Virus record (IMG/VR): IMGVR_UViG_3300045135_001473
Location: 1 to 22,825 of that record
DNA from: a virus
DNA length: 22,825 nt
Direction: 5' to 3' (one strand)
Shown here: piece after piece, positions 14,177 through 20,034 of the stretch
Position numbering within the stretch: the first letter of the stretch is position 1
Layout of the letters: each line of letters opens with the position of its first letter
Position numbers and translations under genes: made by a program
The notes under the pieces: model-generated
Told to the model about the DNA's origin: nothing
Database searches by the model: none
What the model saw: the letters and a program-made list of their open reading frames with translations, nothing else

Positions 14177-14629
14177 TCATAATTCAATCTCCAGAGCTTT
14201 AACTTGCATCAATAAAAATTCTTCATATAGACTGTTTTCACCGTACTTTTTTATGATTGCTTTAATAGCTTCATCTGTATCACCCCAAAAACAACCTAGT
14301 TTGTGCATAACACAGTTGGCGTGTTTAACTGAATAGCATGTGCGCTTCTCTCCTTGTGGCGCTTGCCACTGCATTATTCCCATAGCACCGCTTAAATTAA
14401 CACCGCTTAAATCAGCACCCCTTAAATTCGCACCATTTAAATTAGCACCGCTTAAATCAGCACATCTTAAAATAGCATCTCTTAAATCAGTATATATTAA
14501 ATTAGCATCTCTTAAATTAGCACCGCTTAAATCAGCGTCGTATAAATCAGCACCTCTTAAATCAGAAACGCTTAATTTAGCATATTTTAAATAAGCACCT
14601 TTTTTTATCTCGTAGCCATTAACTATCAT
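14177..14629 (-). CDS. Pentapeptide-repeat protein
   Basis: In 150 residues, positions about 13-82 consist of A(D/N)LXX pentapeptide repeats (for example [35 protein letters not shown]), which fold into a right-handed quadrilateral beta-helix. The C-terminal 60 residues are not repeats ([20 protein letters not shown]). Known pentapeptide proteins such as Qnr and MfpA mimic DNA and bind gyrase; many phage ones are uncharacterised. The ATG at 14629 is preceded by GGAAGATTGAATT. The codon repeats create long open frames on the opposite strand that are not genes. The gene lies between the two direct-repeat copies. A gyrase-protective role is possible but not shown. Confidence 0.85.
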   Translation of the reverse strand: MIVNGYEIKKGAYLKYAKLSVSDLRGADLYDADLSGANLRDANLIYTDLRDAILRCADLSGANLNGANLRGADLSGVNLSGAMGIMQWQAPQGEKRTCYSVKHANCVMHKLGCFWGDTDEAIKAIIKKYGENSLYEEFLLMQVKALEIEL

Positions 14630-14632
14630 AAT

Positions 14633-15043
14633 TCAATCTTCCTTAATGTCGAAGCCAAGCTCACCATCTTCATGGGCTTGGTAAGCTGCACCAGCTAACA
14701 TTTGATGAAAAGGCGTTCTTCCATCTTCATCTTCAAAGCAAATAACTTGTTTTATCGCTTTGACAGCATCAACGTTATCAGTAACTATCAAATGAGTATC
14801 ATGTTCTATTGAGCGCTTTAAACCCTGAAAACCAATAGCAAAAACAAGCTGACCACCTTTGATTTGAAAAGTGGCGTTTTCGTTAAAAGATAGTTCTGCC
14901 TGTCGCTCAAGCTCGAAAACTTTGTCTTTTTCTTCTGATAGCCTTGCCGTTAACTCGCCAAACTGAATTCTTGCTTTATGACCTTGTGGTAAAGTCGCTA
15001 ATATTTCAGCTAAGTCCATTTCTCGCATTGGTATATCTGACAT
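14633..15043 (-). CDS. Hypothetical 136-residue phage protein
   Basis: The N-terminus (MSDIPMREMDLAEILATLPQ) is followed by a helical, coiled-coil-like stretch (ARLSEEKDKVFELERQAELSF) and a C-terminal alpha/beta part (LVFAIGFQGLK, HLIVTDNVDAVKAIKQV) ending in acidic residues. The ATG at 15043 is chosen for its TGGAGAAATTT ribosome site; the frame remains open to 15073. The next gene (pentapeptide) starts 4 nt after its stop, so the two form a short operon. No family is recognised. Confidence 0.6.
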   Translation of the reverse strand: MSDIPMREMDLAEILATLPQGHKARIQFGELTARLSEEKDKVFELERQAELSFNENATFQIKGGQLVFAIGFQGLKRSIEHDTHLIVTDNVDAVKAIKQVICFEDEDGRTPFHQMLAGAAYQAHEDGELGFDIKED

Positions 15044-15099
15044 TAAATTTCTCCATTTAGTTTTGTTTAGCATAACTTCTCTTGTTTTAATAAATTCTA

Positions 15100-15213
15100 T
15101 TGGGCTTTTTTATATCTATGTGTATGCTTATTATCAGTGGGCGCATTTAATATGCAAGGATGCGTTCATGCTGGTAGATGTTAAGTATAGCCCCTTAACT
15201 GGGGCTTATTTAT
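15100..15213 (+). repeat. Direct repeat copy B: candidate promoter, ~75-nt small RNA and terminator
   Basis: Second copy of the element at 14048-14160, offset 1052 bp. The core 15136-15172 is identical over 37 bp to 14083-14119. TTGGGC (15100-15105) and TATGCT (15123-15128) again lie 17 bp apart. The hairpin GCCCC-TTAACT-GGGGC (15190-15205) has a different loop from copy A but the same stem and the same TTATTTAT tail. It ends 3 nt before the stop codon of the convergent gene at 15217. Confidence 0.5.
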
Positions 15214-15216
15214 ATC

Positions 15217-15504
15217 TCAAAGAAGTGTATCGGCTTCCATTCTCTTTCGCGGGCTAAACTCATCAGTACACAAGAATCGCCTCATATACATACTGCTATT
15301 AGTGATATTGACGTTTACCTGTCGTAGGTATGGAATCAACATGCCAGAGTTAACCTTAGTCTGCTTAATTGTCTTACCGTTAACGTAATAATCAATTATG
15401 CCACGTCTAACAGAGTCAATCATATTCAAACCATCCATGGCATTAACCACTTGCTCTAACGATAACGTGCCTTTCTTAAACTTGTAGTGGTTGTCACCTA
15501 TCAT
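15217..15504 (-). CDS. Hypothetical 95-residue protein
   Basis: A mixed alpha/beta protein (MIGDNHYKFKKGTLSLEQVV, then IDYYVNGKTIKQT, MLIPYLRQVNVNI) ending in a Lys/Arg-rich segment. The pattern NGKTIKQTKVNSGMLIPYLRQV could be a small DNA-binding helix-turn-helix, but I cannot assign a family. It overlaps the upstream gene by 4 nt (ATGA). It is the last gene of the 16727-15217 operon. Confidence 0.6.
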   Translation of the reverse strand: MIGDNHYKFKKGTLSLEQVVNAMDGLNMIDSVRRGIIDYYVNGKTIKQTKVNSGMLIPYLRQVNVNITNSSMYMRRFLCTDEFSPRKRMEADTLL

Positions 15505-15731
15505 AAGTAATGCTCCGTAATGAAGTCTTCCAGATTCTTAATCTGTTCTTTGGTTAGGGTTATTTGCTGCTCATTAAACTTAACTGAGTAAACCACGGCA
15601 TAGTTATCAACGCGAGTTTCCGTACCGAACTCATGGTCAAAGCTATTATCTTCCACCACTTCCTCATACATAACATCAAGGTCAATGAACCCGAATGCCT
15701 CACAATCTAATGTAATTGTCTCATATACCAT
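15501..15731 (-). CDS. Hypothetical acidic 76-residue protein
   Basis: An acidic small protein (MVYETITLDCEAFGFIDLDV) with a beta-rich centre (NYAVVYSVKFNEQQITLT) and a C-terminal helix (KEQIKNLEDFITEHYL). It is coupled to the next gene by ATGA. No function is recognised. Confidence 0.6.
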   Translation of the reverse strand: MVYETITLDCEAFGFIDLDVMYEEVVEDNSFDHEFGTETRVDNYAVVYSVKFNEQQITLTKEQIKNLEDFITEHYL

Positions 15732-15736
15732 CTTAA

Positions 15737-16006
15737 TTACTCCTTATCTAACTCAATGCTTCGTTTAATGCTTTGTATGGCTTCTTCTTTATCTTGGAAC
15801 ATATCTTTATGCCCACGTAGTCCACTGCATAACATTTTCTTAAGGGCATGTTGCATAGCTGGGCATCGCACATTAAATGCTTTAAGCACATCATACACAT
15901 CTACACGCACACCTTTTATCGTGCGAACGTACTTGCTGTTATTATTAGCAAGATTCGCTTTTATTGTCTCTTCACACATCATTTCCAAATCTTCGTAATA
16001 GTTCAT
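15737..16006 (-). CDS. Conserved-looking phage protein, 89 residues
   Basis: The product (MNYYEDLEMMCEETIKANL, then GVRVDVYDVLKAFNVRCPAM, KKMLCSGLRGHKDMFQDKEEAI) has a C-terminal pattern (CPA-QHALKK-L-GLRGHKD) that I recall as recurrent in small phage proteins of unknown role. The ATG at 16006 is chosen for ribosome site GGAAGGTG and because it overlaps the previous stop as ATGA; the open frame extends to 16057. No catalytic motif is visible. Confidence 0.6.
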   Translation of the reverse strand: MNYYEDLEMMCEETIKANLANNNSKYVRTIKGVRVDVYDVLKAFNVRCPAMQHALKKMLCSGLRGHKDMFQDKEEAIQSIKRSIELDKE

Positions 16007-16113
16007 AGCACACCTTCCACTAAGAATTGTATAAATGCCAACGCTATAACAAACCATAGCGCAAAGTATAGGCTAATTAAAAAGTCGATTACCTTCTTTG
16101 TCTTACTCTTCAT
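16003..16113 (-). CDS. 36-residue membrane micropeptide
   Basis: Basic start (MKSKTKKVI) followed by a single hydrophobic span (LISLYFALWFVIALAFIQFLV). Ribosome site AAGGAGATTAAAG is near-perfect. It overlaps the upstream HTH gene by 11 nt and the downstream gene by ATGA. This is a credible small membrane protein; its role is unknown. Confidence 0.6.
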   Translation of the reverse strand: MKSKTKKVIDFLISLYFALWFVIALAFIQFLVEGVL

Positions 16114-16372
16114 CTTTAATCTCCTTAAACTGAATATCGAACCCCATAGCGTTCATGCAAGCAATCAAGTTTAAATATGACGGTAAACCTTTACCGCTCA
16201 TCCATTTCTGAATGTTGTTAATATGAATGCCAGATTTCTCACTTAGTTGAGCTTGCGTAAAACCACTTATATGGATCATCTTTCGCAATGCATTGGTCAA
16301 GTCATAGCTAGACATACCCTCAACCTCTTTGATGGCTTCTGGGGTATAAAAATACGGGTTTTTCTCACACAT
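16103..16372 (-). CDS. HTH (Cro/CI-like) DNA-binding protein
   Basis: An 89-residue protein with a helix-turn-helix at about 36-63 (GFTQAQLSEKSGIHINNIQKWMSG). The preceding helix is ALRKMIHIS. The C-terminus ends DIQFKEIKDEE and is acidic. Such single-domain HTH proteins act as phage repressors or antitoxin-like regulators. The ATG at 16372 forms TAATG with the preceding gene's stop, the coupling used throughout this operon; an ATG at 16393 would add seven residues and is not excluded. It is a candidate, with the gene at 17678, to bind the GTTATA-N4-TATAAC operators. Confidence 0.8.
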   Translation of the reverse strand: MCEKNPYFYTPEAIKEVEGMSSYDLTNALRKMIHISGFTQAQLSEKSGIHINNIQKWMSGKGLPSYLNLIACMNAMGFDIQFKEIKDEE

Positions 16373-16545
16373 TAGCGTATCTTTCCTGTCCATCCTGACC
16401 CTTTAAGAGTGAAGTTTGACGCATAGAACACTTTTTCCAATTTGCCATCACATTTAGGGCAATCTTTAAGTGGTTCTTCGGTAATACGCTGAATAGTCTC
16501 GAACTGGTGTTCGCATTTATCGCATTTGTAATTGTATGTAGGCAT
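16372..16545 (-). CDS. FmdB-family zinc-ribbon protein
   Basis: In 57 residues, MPTYNYKCDKCEHQFE (CxxC) and DCPKCDGKLEKVF (CxxC) form the zinc ribbon typical of FmdB-type regulatory proteins. The C-terminus (FTLKGSGWTGKIR) is also family-like. The ATG at 16545 overlaps the upstream stop as TAATG. Family members are small proteins of uncertain role; here it lies between an unknown gene and an HTH gene. Zinc binding is very likely, function unknown. Confidence 0.8.
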   Translation of the reverse strand: MPTYNYKCDKCEHQFETIQRITEEPLKDCPKCDGKLEKVFYASNFTLKGSGWTGKIR

Positions 16546-16727
16546 TATTTATCCTTATTTCTTTCTTCTAAGATGGTTTCGTATAAAAAAATAATGTGAA
16601 TAACTGACTCTGCCAAAAAATAGGCATCATCATATCTTTTTTCATTATTTGCTATTTCATACATGTGACCAAGATACTGTATTATCTCGTCATGCTCTTG
16701 TTTGCAGAAAATGTCAAAACGTTCCAT
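16545..16727 (-). CDS. Hypothetical 60-residue protein, first gene of the operon
   Basis: A helical small protein (MERFDIFCKQEHDEIIQYLG, then AYFLAESVIHIIFLYETILE). The ribosome site AAGGGGGTTAT is strong. A sigma70-like promoter at 16759-16786 lies about 32 bp upstream. No family is recognised. Confidence 0.6.
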   Translation of the reverse strand: MERFDIFCKQEHDEIIQYLGHMYEIANNEKRYDDAYFLAESVIHIIFLYETILEERNKDK

Positions 16728-16758
16728 ATAACCCCCTTTTAGTAATGGTACAAAGGGG

Positions 16759-16786
16759 ATTATACATAATTAGGTGGGTTGTGCAA
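16759..16786 (-). promoter_or_regulatory. Sigma70-type promoter of the 16727-15217 operon
   Basis: Minus strand: TTGCAC (16781-16786), 16-nt spacer, TATAAT (16759-16764). The -10 is perfect. The -35 overlaps GTTGTGCAAC, a small palindrome containing TGCAACA, a word also present at two other phage promoters. Confidence 0.75.
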
Positions 16787-16799
16787 CAGAAATGTTTTA

Positions 16800-17225
16800 T
16801 TAATATCCGATAAAGTCGATATAACCTTCTTCACCGTCTTCTCTTTTAGCTTTTATCAGCTTAAGTTGCTCACGGTAATGCTTGGCTATCTCTTTCTCTT
16901 CGTCTTTTGATATCTTCATCGGCTTATAAGCTCGCTCGGTCAGTAAATCAAGCAAGCCTTCACCTAATATCGATTTTACCCATTGAGAATGCTCTAATGG
17001 ATGCTCACCAAGGTAGTTATGACAGCCAGCGCACAAGCAGAAGCCATTATCTTTATGCCAGCGAGTGCTTCTACCTCTGCGACCATAAAAATGACTTAAA
17101 TGACATGCCTGTGGGTTATGTCTGTTGTTTTTACCGCAATGCTGGCAATCGTAGTCATGCGCTTCACGCACACAGTCGGAAAATGCCTTGTCTGCTGGTG
17201 TTCTTTTGATGCCACCGAATGCCAT
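16800..17225 (-). CDS. NinG/HNH-like zinc-binding recombination protein
   Basis: In 141 residues, the segment CQHCGKNN (Cys27, Cys30), ACHLSHFYGRRG and CLCAGCHNYLGEH (Cys63, 65, 68, His69) make a zinc-binding HNH/NinG-like fold. Phage NinG (Rap) cleaves branched recombination intermediates such as Holliday-like junctions. The ATG at 17225 has ribosome site GAGGTAATT; a GTG extension to 17249 is less likely. It follows NinB by 7 nt, matching the ninB-ninG pairing in lambdoid phages. The exact enzymatic role is inferred by analogy. Confidence 0.75.
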   Translation of the reverse strand: MAFGGIKRTPADKAFSDCVREAHDYDCQHCGKNNRHNPQACHLSHFYGRRGRSTRWHKDNGFCLCAGCHNYLGEHPLEHSQWVKSILGEGLLDLLTERAYKPMKISKDEEKEIAKHYREQLKLIKAKREDGEEGYIDFIGY

Positions 17226-17232
17226 AATTACC

Positions 17233-17697
17233 TCAAATGTTTCCGTCACGGATTTTAGCGAATTGGCTATCTTCTGGCACAGGTAAAGCTATGCCTTTAT
17301 CAGTAGCCCAAGCAAGCATCTTCTCCATGTAGTTAAAGAACTCGCCTTTCTTCATTTTACTTGTTTCTGGGTAGAACACTATTTCTTTGTTTGCTACCAC
17401 TTTTGTCTGACCGCCAATAAAATATAACTTCATCATATCTTTTGCATGATGCTGTTCCATATTGGTTACTTCGCCAGTATCAGGGTCAGTTAATCCAATA
17501 CCGTTGTCATTACACCACTGCGCTATGACTCTGTACCACTTTTCAGCCAAGTCGTTCTGATTAAGACTTCTTACTGGCTGATACTTGCGCCATACTATTT
17601 CTACGCTGTGATTCCAGTTAAAGTTTTCTAACTCCGACTTAAGAGTATTAAGACGACTGTCAATATGTTGCTTAGAGTCAATCTTCAAGAACTTCAT
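17233..17697 (-). CDS. ninB: NinB-like recombination protein (lambda Orf family)
   Basis: A 154-residue protein. RSLNQNDLAEKWY matches the RSL-x-QN hallmark near the N-terminus of NinB, and the later TSKMKKGEFFNYMEKMLAWATDKG matches its second conserved block. Lambda Orf binds single-stranded DNA and helps load recombination proteins in a RecFOR-like manner. The ATG at 17697 has GGAG 8 nt upstream and overlaps the HTH gene by 20 nt; the longer frame to 17724 is not favoured. Confidence 0.85.
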   Translation of the reverse strand: MKFLKIDSKQHIDSRLNTLKSELENFNWNHSVEIVWRKYQPVRSLNQNDLAEKWYRVIAQWCNDNGIGLTDPDTGEVTNMEQHHAKDMMKLYFIGGQTKVVANKEIVFYPETSKMKKGEFFNYMEKMLAWATDKGIALPVPEDSQFAKIRDGNI

Positions 17698-17881
17698 AGA
17701 TAAACTCCATCTCATCAGCATCAAGTGCTATGCATATATTACGAATTACACTTAGTTTAGCGTCACTGCATTTATGCCAACGGTAAATCTGTTGACTAGC
17801 TATGTTTAACCGCCTAGCAAGCTCAGGGGCGCTAACCCCTGCAGCTAGTTGGTAACGCTTTAGTACGTGACCAAATTTCAT
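17678..17881 (-). CDS. Small HTH (Cro-like) regulator
   Basis: In 67 residues, VLKRYQLAAGVSAPELARRLNI and ASQQIYRWHKC form a helix-turn-helix of the XRE type, and little else is present. Ribosome site AAGGAGTCTTA precedes the ATG at 17881. Short one-domain HTH proteins are typical Cro-like phage regulators, possibly governing the early-late switch. Its operators are not identified; the GTTATA-N4-TATAAC sites are candidates. Confidence 0.82.
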   Translation of the reverse strand: MKFGHVLKRYQLAAGVSAPELARRLNIASQQIYRWHKCSDAKLSVIRNICIALDADEMEFIYEVLED

Positions 17882-17890
17882 TAAGACTCC

Positions 17891-18145
17891 TTAAAATGGC
17901 AAGTCGTCGTCTAGTTGGATTTCTTTGACGACCGCTTTAGGCGCGTCAACACGTTGCTCTTTAGGTGACAGGCTAATTGAGAGTACAGGCGCGTTAGGGT
18001 TGTCGCCACTCTTCTTAGCCCATGCCGAAATCCAATATTCCACATTATCCACCGTACCTGAACCTTTATAATCAGGATGTTTATCTGTCTTCTTATCATC
18101 GTTCTTCCAAATAGCTATACGGTTATTGTTATCATAATTGCTCAT
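17891..18145 (-). CDS. Small protein with SSB-type acidic C-terminal tail
   Basis: In 84 residues, AIWKNDDKKTDKHPDYKGSG and VEYWISAWAKK form a compact beta-rich part. The C-terminus reads EIQLDDDLPF, closely matching the acidic C-terminal tip of bacterial SSB (DDDIPF), which recruits SSB-interacting repair proteins. The protein is too small for a full OB-fold SSB. It lies among recombination genes, between the exonuclease and NinB. It may deliver host SSB partners to phage intermediates or act as a mini SSB; both are inferred from the tail and location. Confidence 0.75.
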   Translation of the reverse strand: MSNYDNNNRIAIWKNDDKKTDKHPDYKGSGTVDNVEYWISAWAKKSGDNPNAPVLSISLSPKEQRVDAPKAVVKEIQLDDDLPF

Positions 18146-18154
18146 TTTTATCTC

Positions 18155-18391
18155 CTAGTTACCTTTAATATATGCAACACCAGTTTCATCTAGTGCATCT
18201 TTTACTTTCTTCCAGTTTGGTCTTCCTCTGCCTAGTAGCCAGTTTTTAAGGACAAAAGGTGACACCCCGCACATACATGCGTAAAACTCAAATCGGTCAG
18301 ATTTATTATCACTATATTCAGAGTCAAGATAGTCATTATCTTCATCCATCCAACTCATTAGATAGTTTTTCATATCGTCTAAATTTTTCAT
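18155..18391 (-). CDS. Hypothetical 78-residue protein with possible C-terminal HTH
   Basis: An acidic N-terminal half (MKNLDDMKNYLMSWMDEDND) is followed by a possible helix-turn-helix (CMCGVSPFVLKNWLLGRGRPN, then WKKVKDALDETG). The ATG at 18391 follows a TGGAGAAAAAT ribosome site; a GTG at 18403 is less likely. It overlaps the exonuclease gene by 4 nt. No family is recognised. Confidence 0.6.
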   Translation of the reverse strand: MKNLDDMKNYLMSWMDEDNDYLDSEYSDNKSDRFEFYACMCGVSPFVLKNWLLGRGRPNWKKVKDALDETGVAYIKGN

Positions 18392-18993
18392 ATTTTTCTC
18401 CACTTATCAGCTTCTAAAGTAATTGTTTTGCAAGCTGCTTCGACTATGCCAGCAAGCTTGTTAATGTATTCCTCGTCACGCTTTACACGCACGATAAGAA
18501 TTTCTAGCTCAGGGTGAAACGATACAAAATCCCACCACTCTCGCTCTGTTATCCAAAGGCAACCTTGTATCTGTGGGTAGTATTTCATATCCACTGTGCC
18601 TCGACGTAAGTTTGCGATATGGTTTTCAGCTTTAGGGCATTTTATCTCAATGCCACCATCACATCCAACTAAACCATCTGGGCTACACCCTGCGTCAAAG
18701 TCATCATGTAGCATTAAGCCCATCTCTTTAACTTCGACTTCGCGTATAAACTCATACATGGCTTTTGCTTGTGGCTCTAAATCATTGCCACGTTGCATGT
18801 CATCGCTTTTGAATATTGCGGTACGTTCGCCAGTAAGCTTTTCTGCTACTAACTGATTAATGTAAGCATCAGCTTGCGTACTAGGCTTACCAGTAGGGCT
18901 TAAGAACTTAGCAAAGTTACTAGCAGTAGGTACGCCTAATCTAGCAGCTAACCACTCGTCCGTACCTTGCTCTACATCTACATGCCTACTCAT
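18388..18993 (-). CDS. YqaJ/lambda exonuclease-type recombination nuclease
   Basis: A 201-residue protein of the YqaJ viral recombinase family. Visible catalytic pattern: RGNDLEPQA (Glu73), CSPDGLVG (Asp106), IEIKCP (Glu116, Lys118) and YYPQIQGCLW. These nucleases resect double-stranded DNA 5'-to-3' and leave 3' single-stranded tails for the partner annealing protein. The length is normal for the family. It overlaps its partner SSAP gene by 4 nt. Together they form a phage recombination module used for repair and genome concatemer processing. Confidence 0.93.
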   Translation of the reverse strand: MSRHVDVEQGTDEWLAARLGVPTASNFAKFLSPTGKPSTQADAYINQLVAEKLTGERTAIFKSDDMQRGNDLEPQAKAMYEFIREVEVKEMGLMLHDDFDAGCSPDGLVGCDGGIEIKCPKAENHIANLRRGTVDMKYYPQIQGCLWITEREWWDFVSFHPELEILIVRVKRDEEYINKLAGIVEAACKTITLEADKWRKI

Positions 18994-19538
18994 TTCTTTC
19001 TGCCTAGTAGACCAATAGCTTTCTTAGCTTGAGCTTTAGTTAGCTCTTCAACATGGTTAACGTTAAAGGCTTTGCAAAACTTTTCTACATTAGATCCAGT
19101 TTCCTCGATAAGACGATTAATCTCATCAATGACATCTTTATCTATTGTCTCACTCATAACAGCAGGTAAATCTTCACCACTGTATATGTATAAGCCTAGA
19201 CCCAACATACTCAATGCCTTTACGTAGCAACGTTGACGTGCCGTGTTAATGTGCATAGATGATGGATTAGATATTGGCTTATTACGAAAATCTAACACAG
19301 GCAAAAACATGTGTCGTGTAAGACTTTCTTCGCCTTCTGTTACTGTCACATAACAAGTCACCATCATAGTGCCATCAGGATATGTGGTTTCCTCAAACGT
19401 ATGCGATGAGTTAGGAAAGTTAGACATCATTATGGAATGCGCCCAACTCCAAGACAGATACGTGAACTGCCCTTTCTTTTCAGTGTGGTCACTAACGTCT
19501 ATTACAGACAAAGTATCCCACAGTTTCTTTGCTAACAT
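18990..19538 (-). CDS. Single-strand annealing protein (DUF1071/Sak-type)
   Basis: A 182-residue protein. HTEKKGQFTYLSWSWAHSIMM is the characteristic N-terminal block of DUF1071 annealing proteins; AFLP-like MHINTARQRCYVKALSMLGLG lies in the middle. The family anneals complementary single strands in partnership with an exonuclease. The C-terminus (CKAFNVNHVEELTKAQAKKAI) is charged and helical. The start ATG at 19538 has ribosome site GAGGAG. It is the first gene of the 19538-16800 recombination operon, behind the promoter at 19567-19594. Confidence 0.85.
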   Translation of the reverse strand: MLAKKLWDTLSVIDVSDHTEKKGQFTYLSWSWAHSIMMSNFPNSSHTFEETTYPDGTMMVTCYVTVTEGEESLTRHMFLPVLDFRNKPISNPSSMHINTARQRCYVKALSMLGLGLYIYSGEDLPAVMSETIDKDVIDEINRLIEETGSNVEKFCKAFNVNHVEELTKAQAKKAIGLLGRKK

Positions 19539-19552
19539 ATACTTCTCCTCGG

Positions 19553-19597
19553 TTGTTGCAAGTTCAATTCTACATAAATGTTTTACTATTGCAACAA
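19553..19597. promoter_or_regulatory. Inverted 9-bp repeat TTGTTGCAA/TTGCAACAA flanking the recombination promoter
   Basis: TTGTTGCAA (19553-19561) and its exact complement TTGCAACAA (19589-19597) flank the leftward promoter: one arm overlaps the -35, the other lies in the leader. The same TTGCAACAA word is at 5867-5875, by the head-operon start site. Confidence 0.5.
19567..19594 (-). promoter_or_regulatory. Sigma70-type promoter of the recombination operon
   Basis: Minus strand: TTGCAA (19589-19594), 16-nt spacer, TAGAAT (19567-19572). Similar hexamers and spacing to the promoter at 16759-16786. It would drive the SSAP-exonuclease-ninB-ninG genes. Confidence 0.65.
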
Positions 19598-19604
19598 AAA
19601 AGTA

Positions 19605-19635
19605 TTGATTTCCTACATTATTGTAGTAGTATAAA
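19605..19635 (+). promoter_or_regulatory. Putative rightward promoter with operator-like palindrome
   Basis: TTGATT (19605-19610) with TAGTAT at spacing 16 or TATAAA (19630-19635) at spacing 19. The palindrome CTACA-TTAT-TGTAG (19613-19626) lies between them. This is a plausible promoter for the gene at 19661, divergent from the recombination operon. Confidence 0.4.
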
Positions 19636-19660
19636 AATTGTACAACTAATGAGGTGACTT

Positions 19661-19849
19661 ATGAATAGATACGACATGCGAATACACAAAGCTATCAACC
19701 GTAAAGAGCGCCAATACAAGAGCATTAATAATAACGGTTACAATTCGATTAAAAGTGAGCTAGAGTATCGGCTATCAGAAGCATTGGCAGACCTTGAGCT
19801 ATACGAGCCACACAGGGCTGAGATGCATATAAAATTACTGGAGCGGTAA
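19661..19849 (+). CDS. Hypothetical 62-residue rightward protein
   Basis: A basic N-terminus (MNRYDMRIHKAINRKERQYK) is followed by an acidic helix (SELEYRLSEALADLELYEPH). It may be a small helical adaptor or anti-regulatory protein. Ribosome site GAGGTGACTT precedes the ATG. It is one of only two rightward genes in the window and lies across from the recombination operon, a position where phages often keep regulatory genes. Function unknown. Confidence 0.6.
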   Translation: MNRYDMRIHKAINRKERQYKSINNNGYNSIKSELEYRLSEALADLELYEPHRAEMHIKLLER

Positions 19850-20034
19850 TGGATCGTAATAAGATGATTGAAGATAAGCTAGAGAACATAATGGAAGAAC
19901 TAGCTTTTATCAGTGAGAAGTGTGGCGAATCCAATAATTTCGTATATCTAGAAAATATCGAGTTCGCCTTTCAGCACCTTGACTTAGCTTTATTTAAGGC
20001 TAAGACACTAAGTGAAGCACCGACACTACAATAA
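19849..20034 (+). CDS. Hypothetical 61-residue rightward protein
   Basis: A helical acidic protein (MIEDKLENIMEELAFISEKC, then YLENIEFAFQHLDLALFKAK). Its start overlaps the preceding stop (TAATG), so it is coupled to it. Its 3' end converges with the metallophosphoesterase gene, overlapping by 9 nt. Function unknown. Confidence 0.6.
   Translation: MDRNKMIEDKLENIMEELAFISEKCGESNNFVYLENIEFAFQHLDLALFKAKTLSEAPTLQ

Noticed and set aside
14156-14179. Seven-codon mini-ORF after the pentapeptide gene (starts MNKTTEA)
   Set aside because: It has a good GGAGATTGAATT site but is too short to support without expression data; it may be a relic of a gene junction.
14340-14594. Plus-strand ORF with LKSAPLK repeats
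   Set aside because: It is the mirror of the pentapeptide repeats on the other strand.
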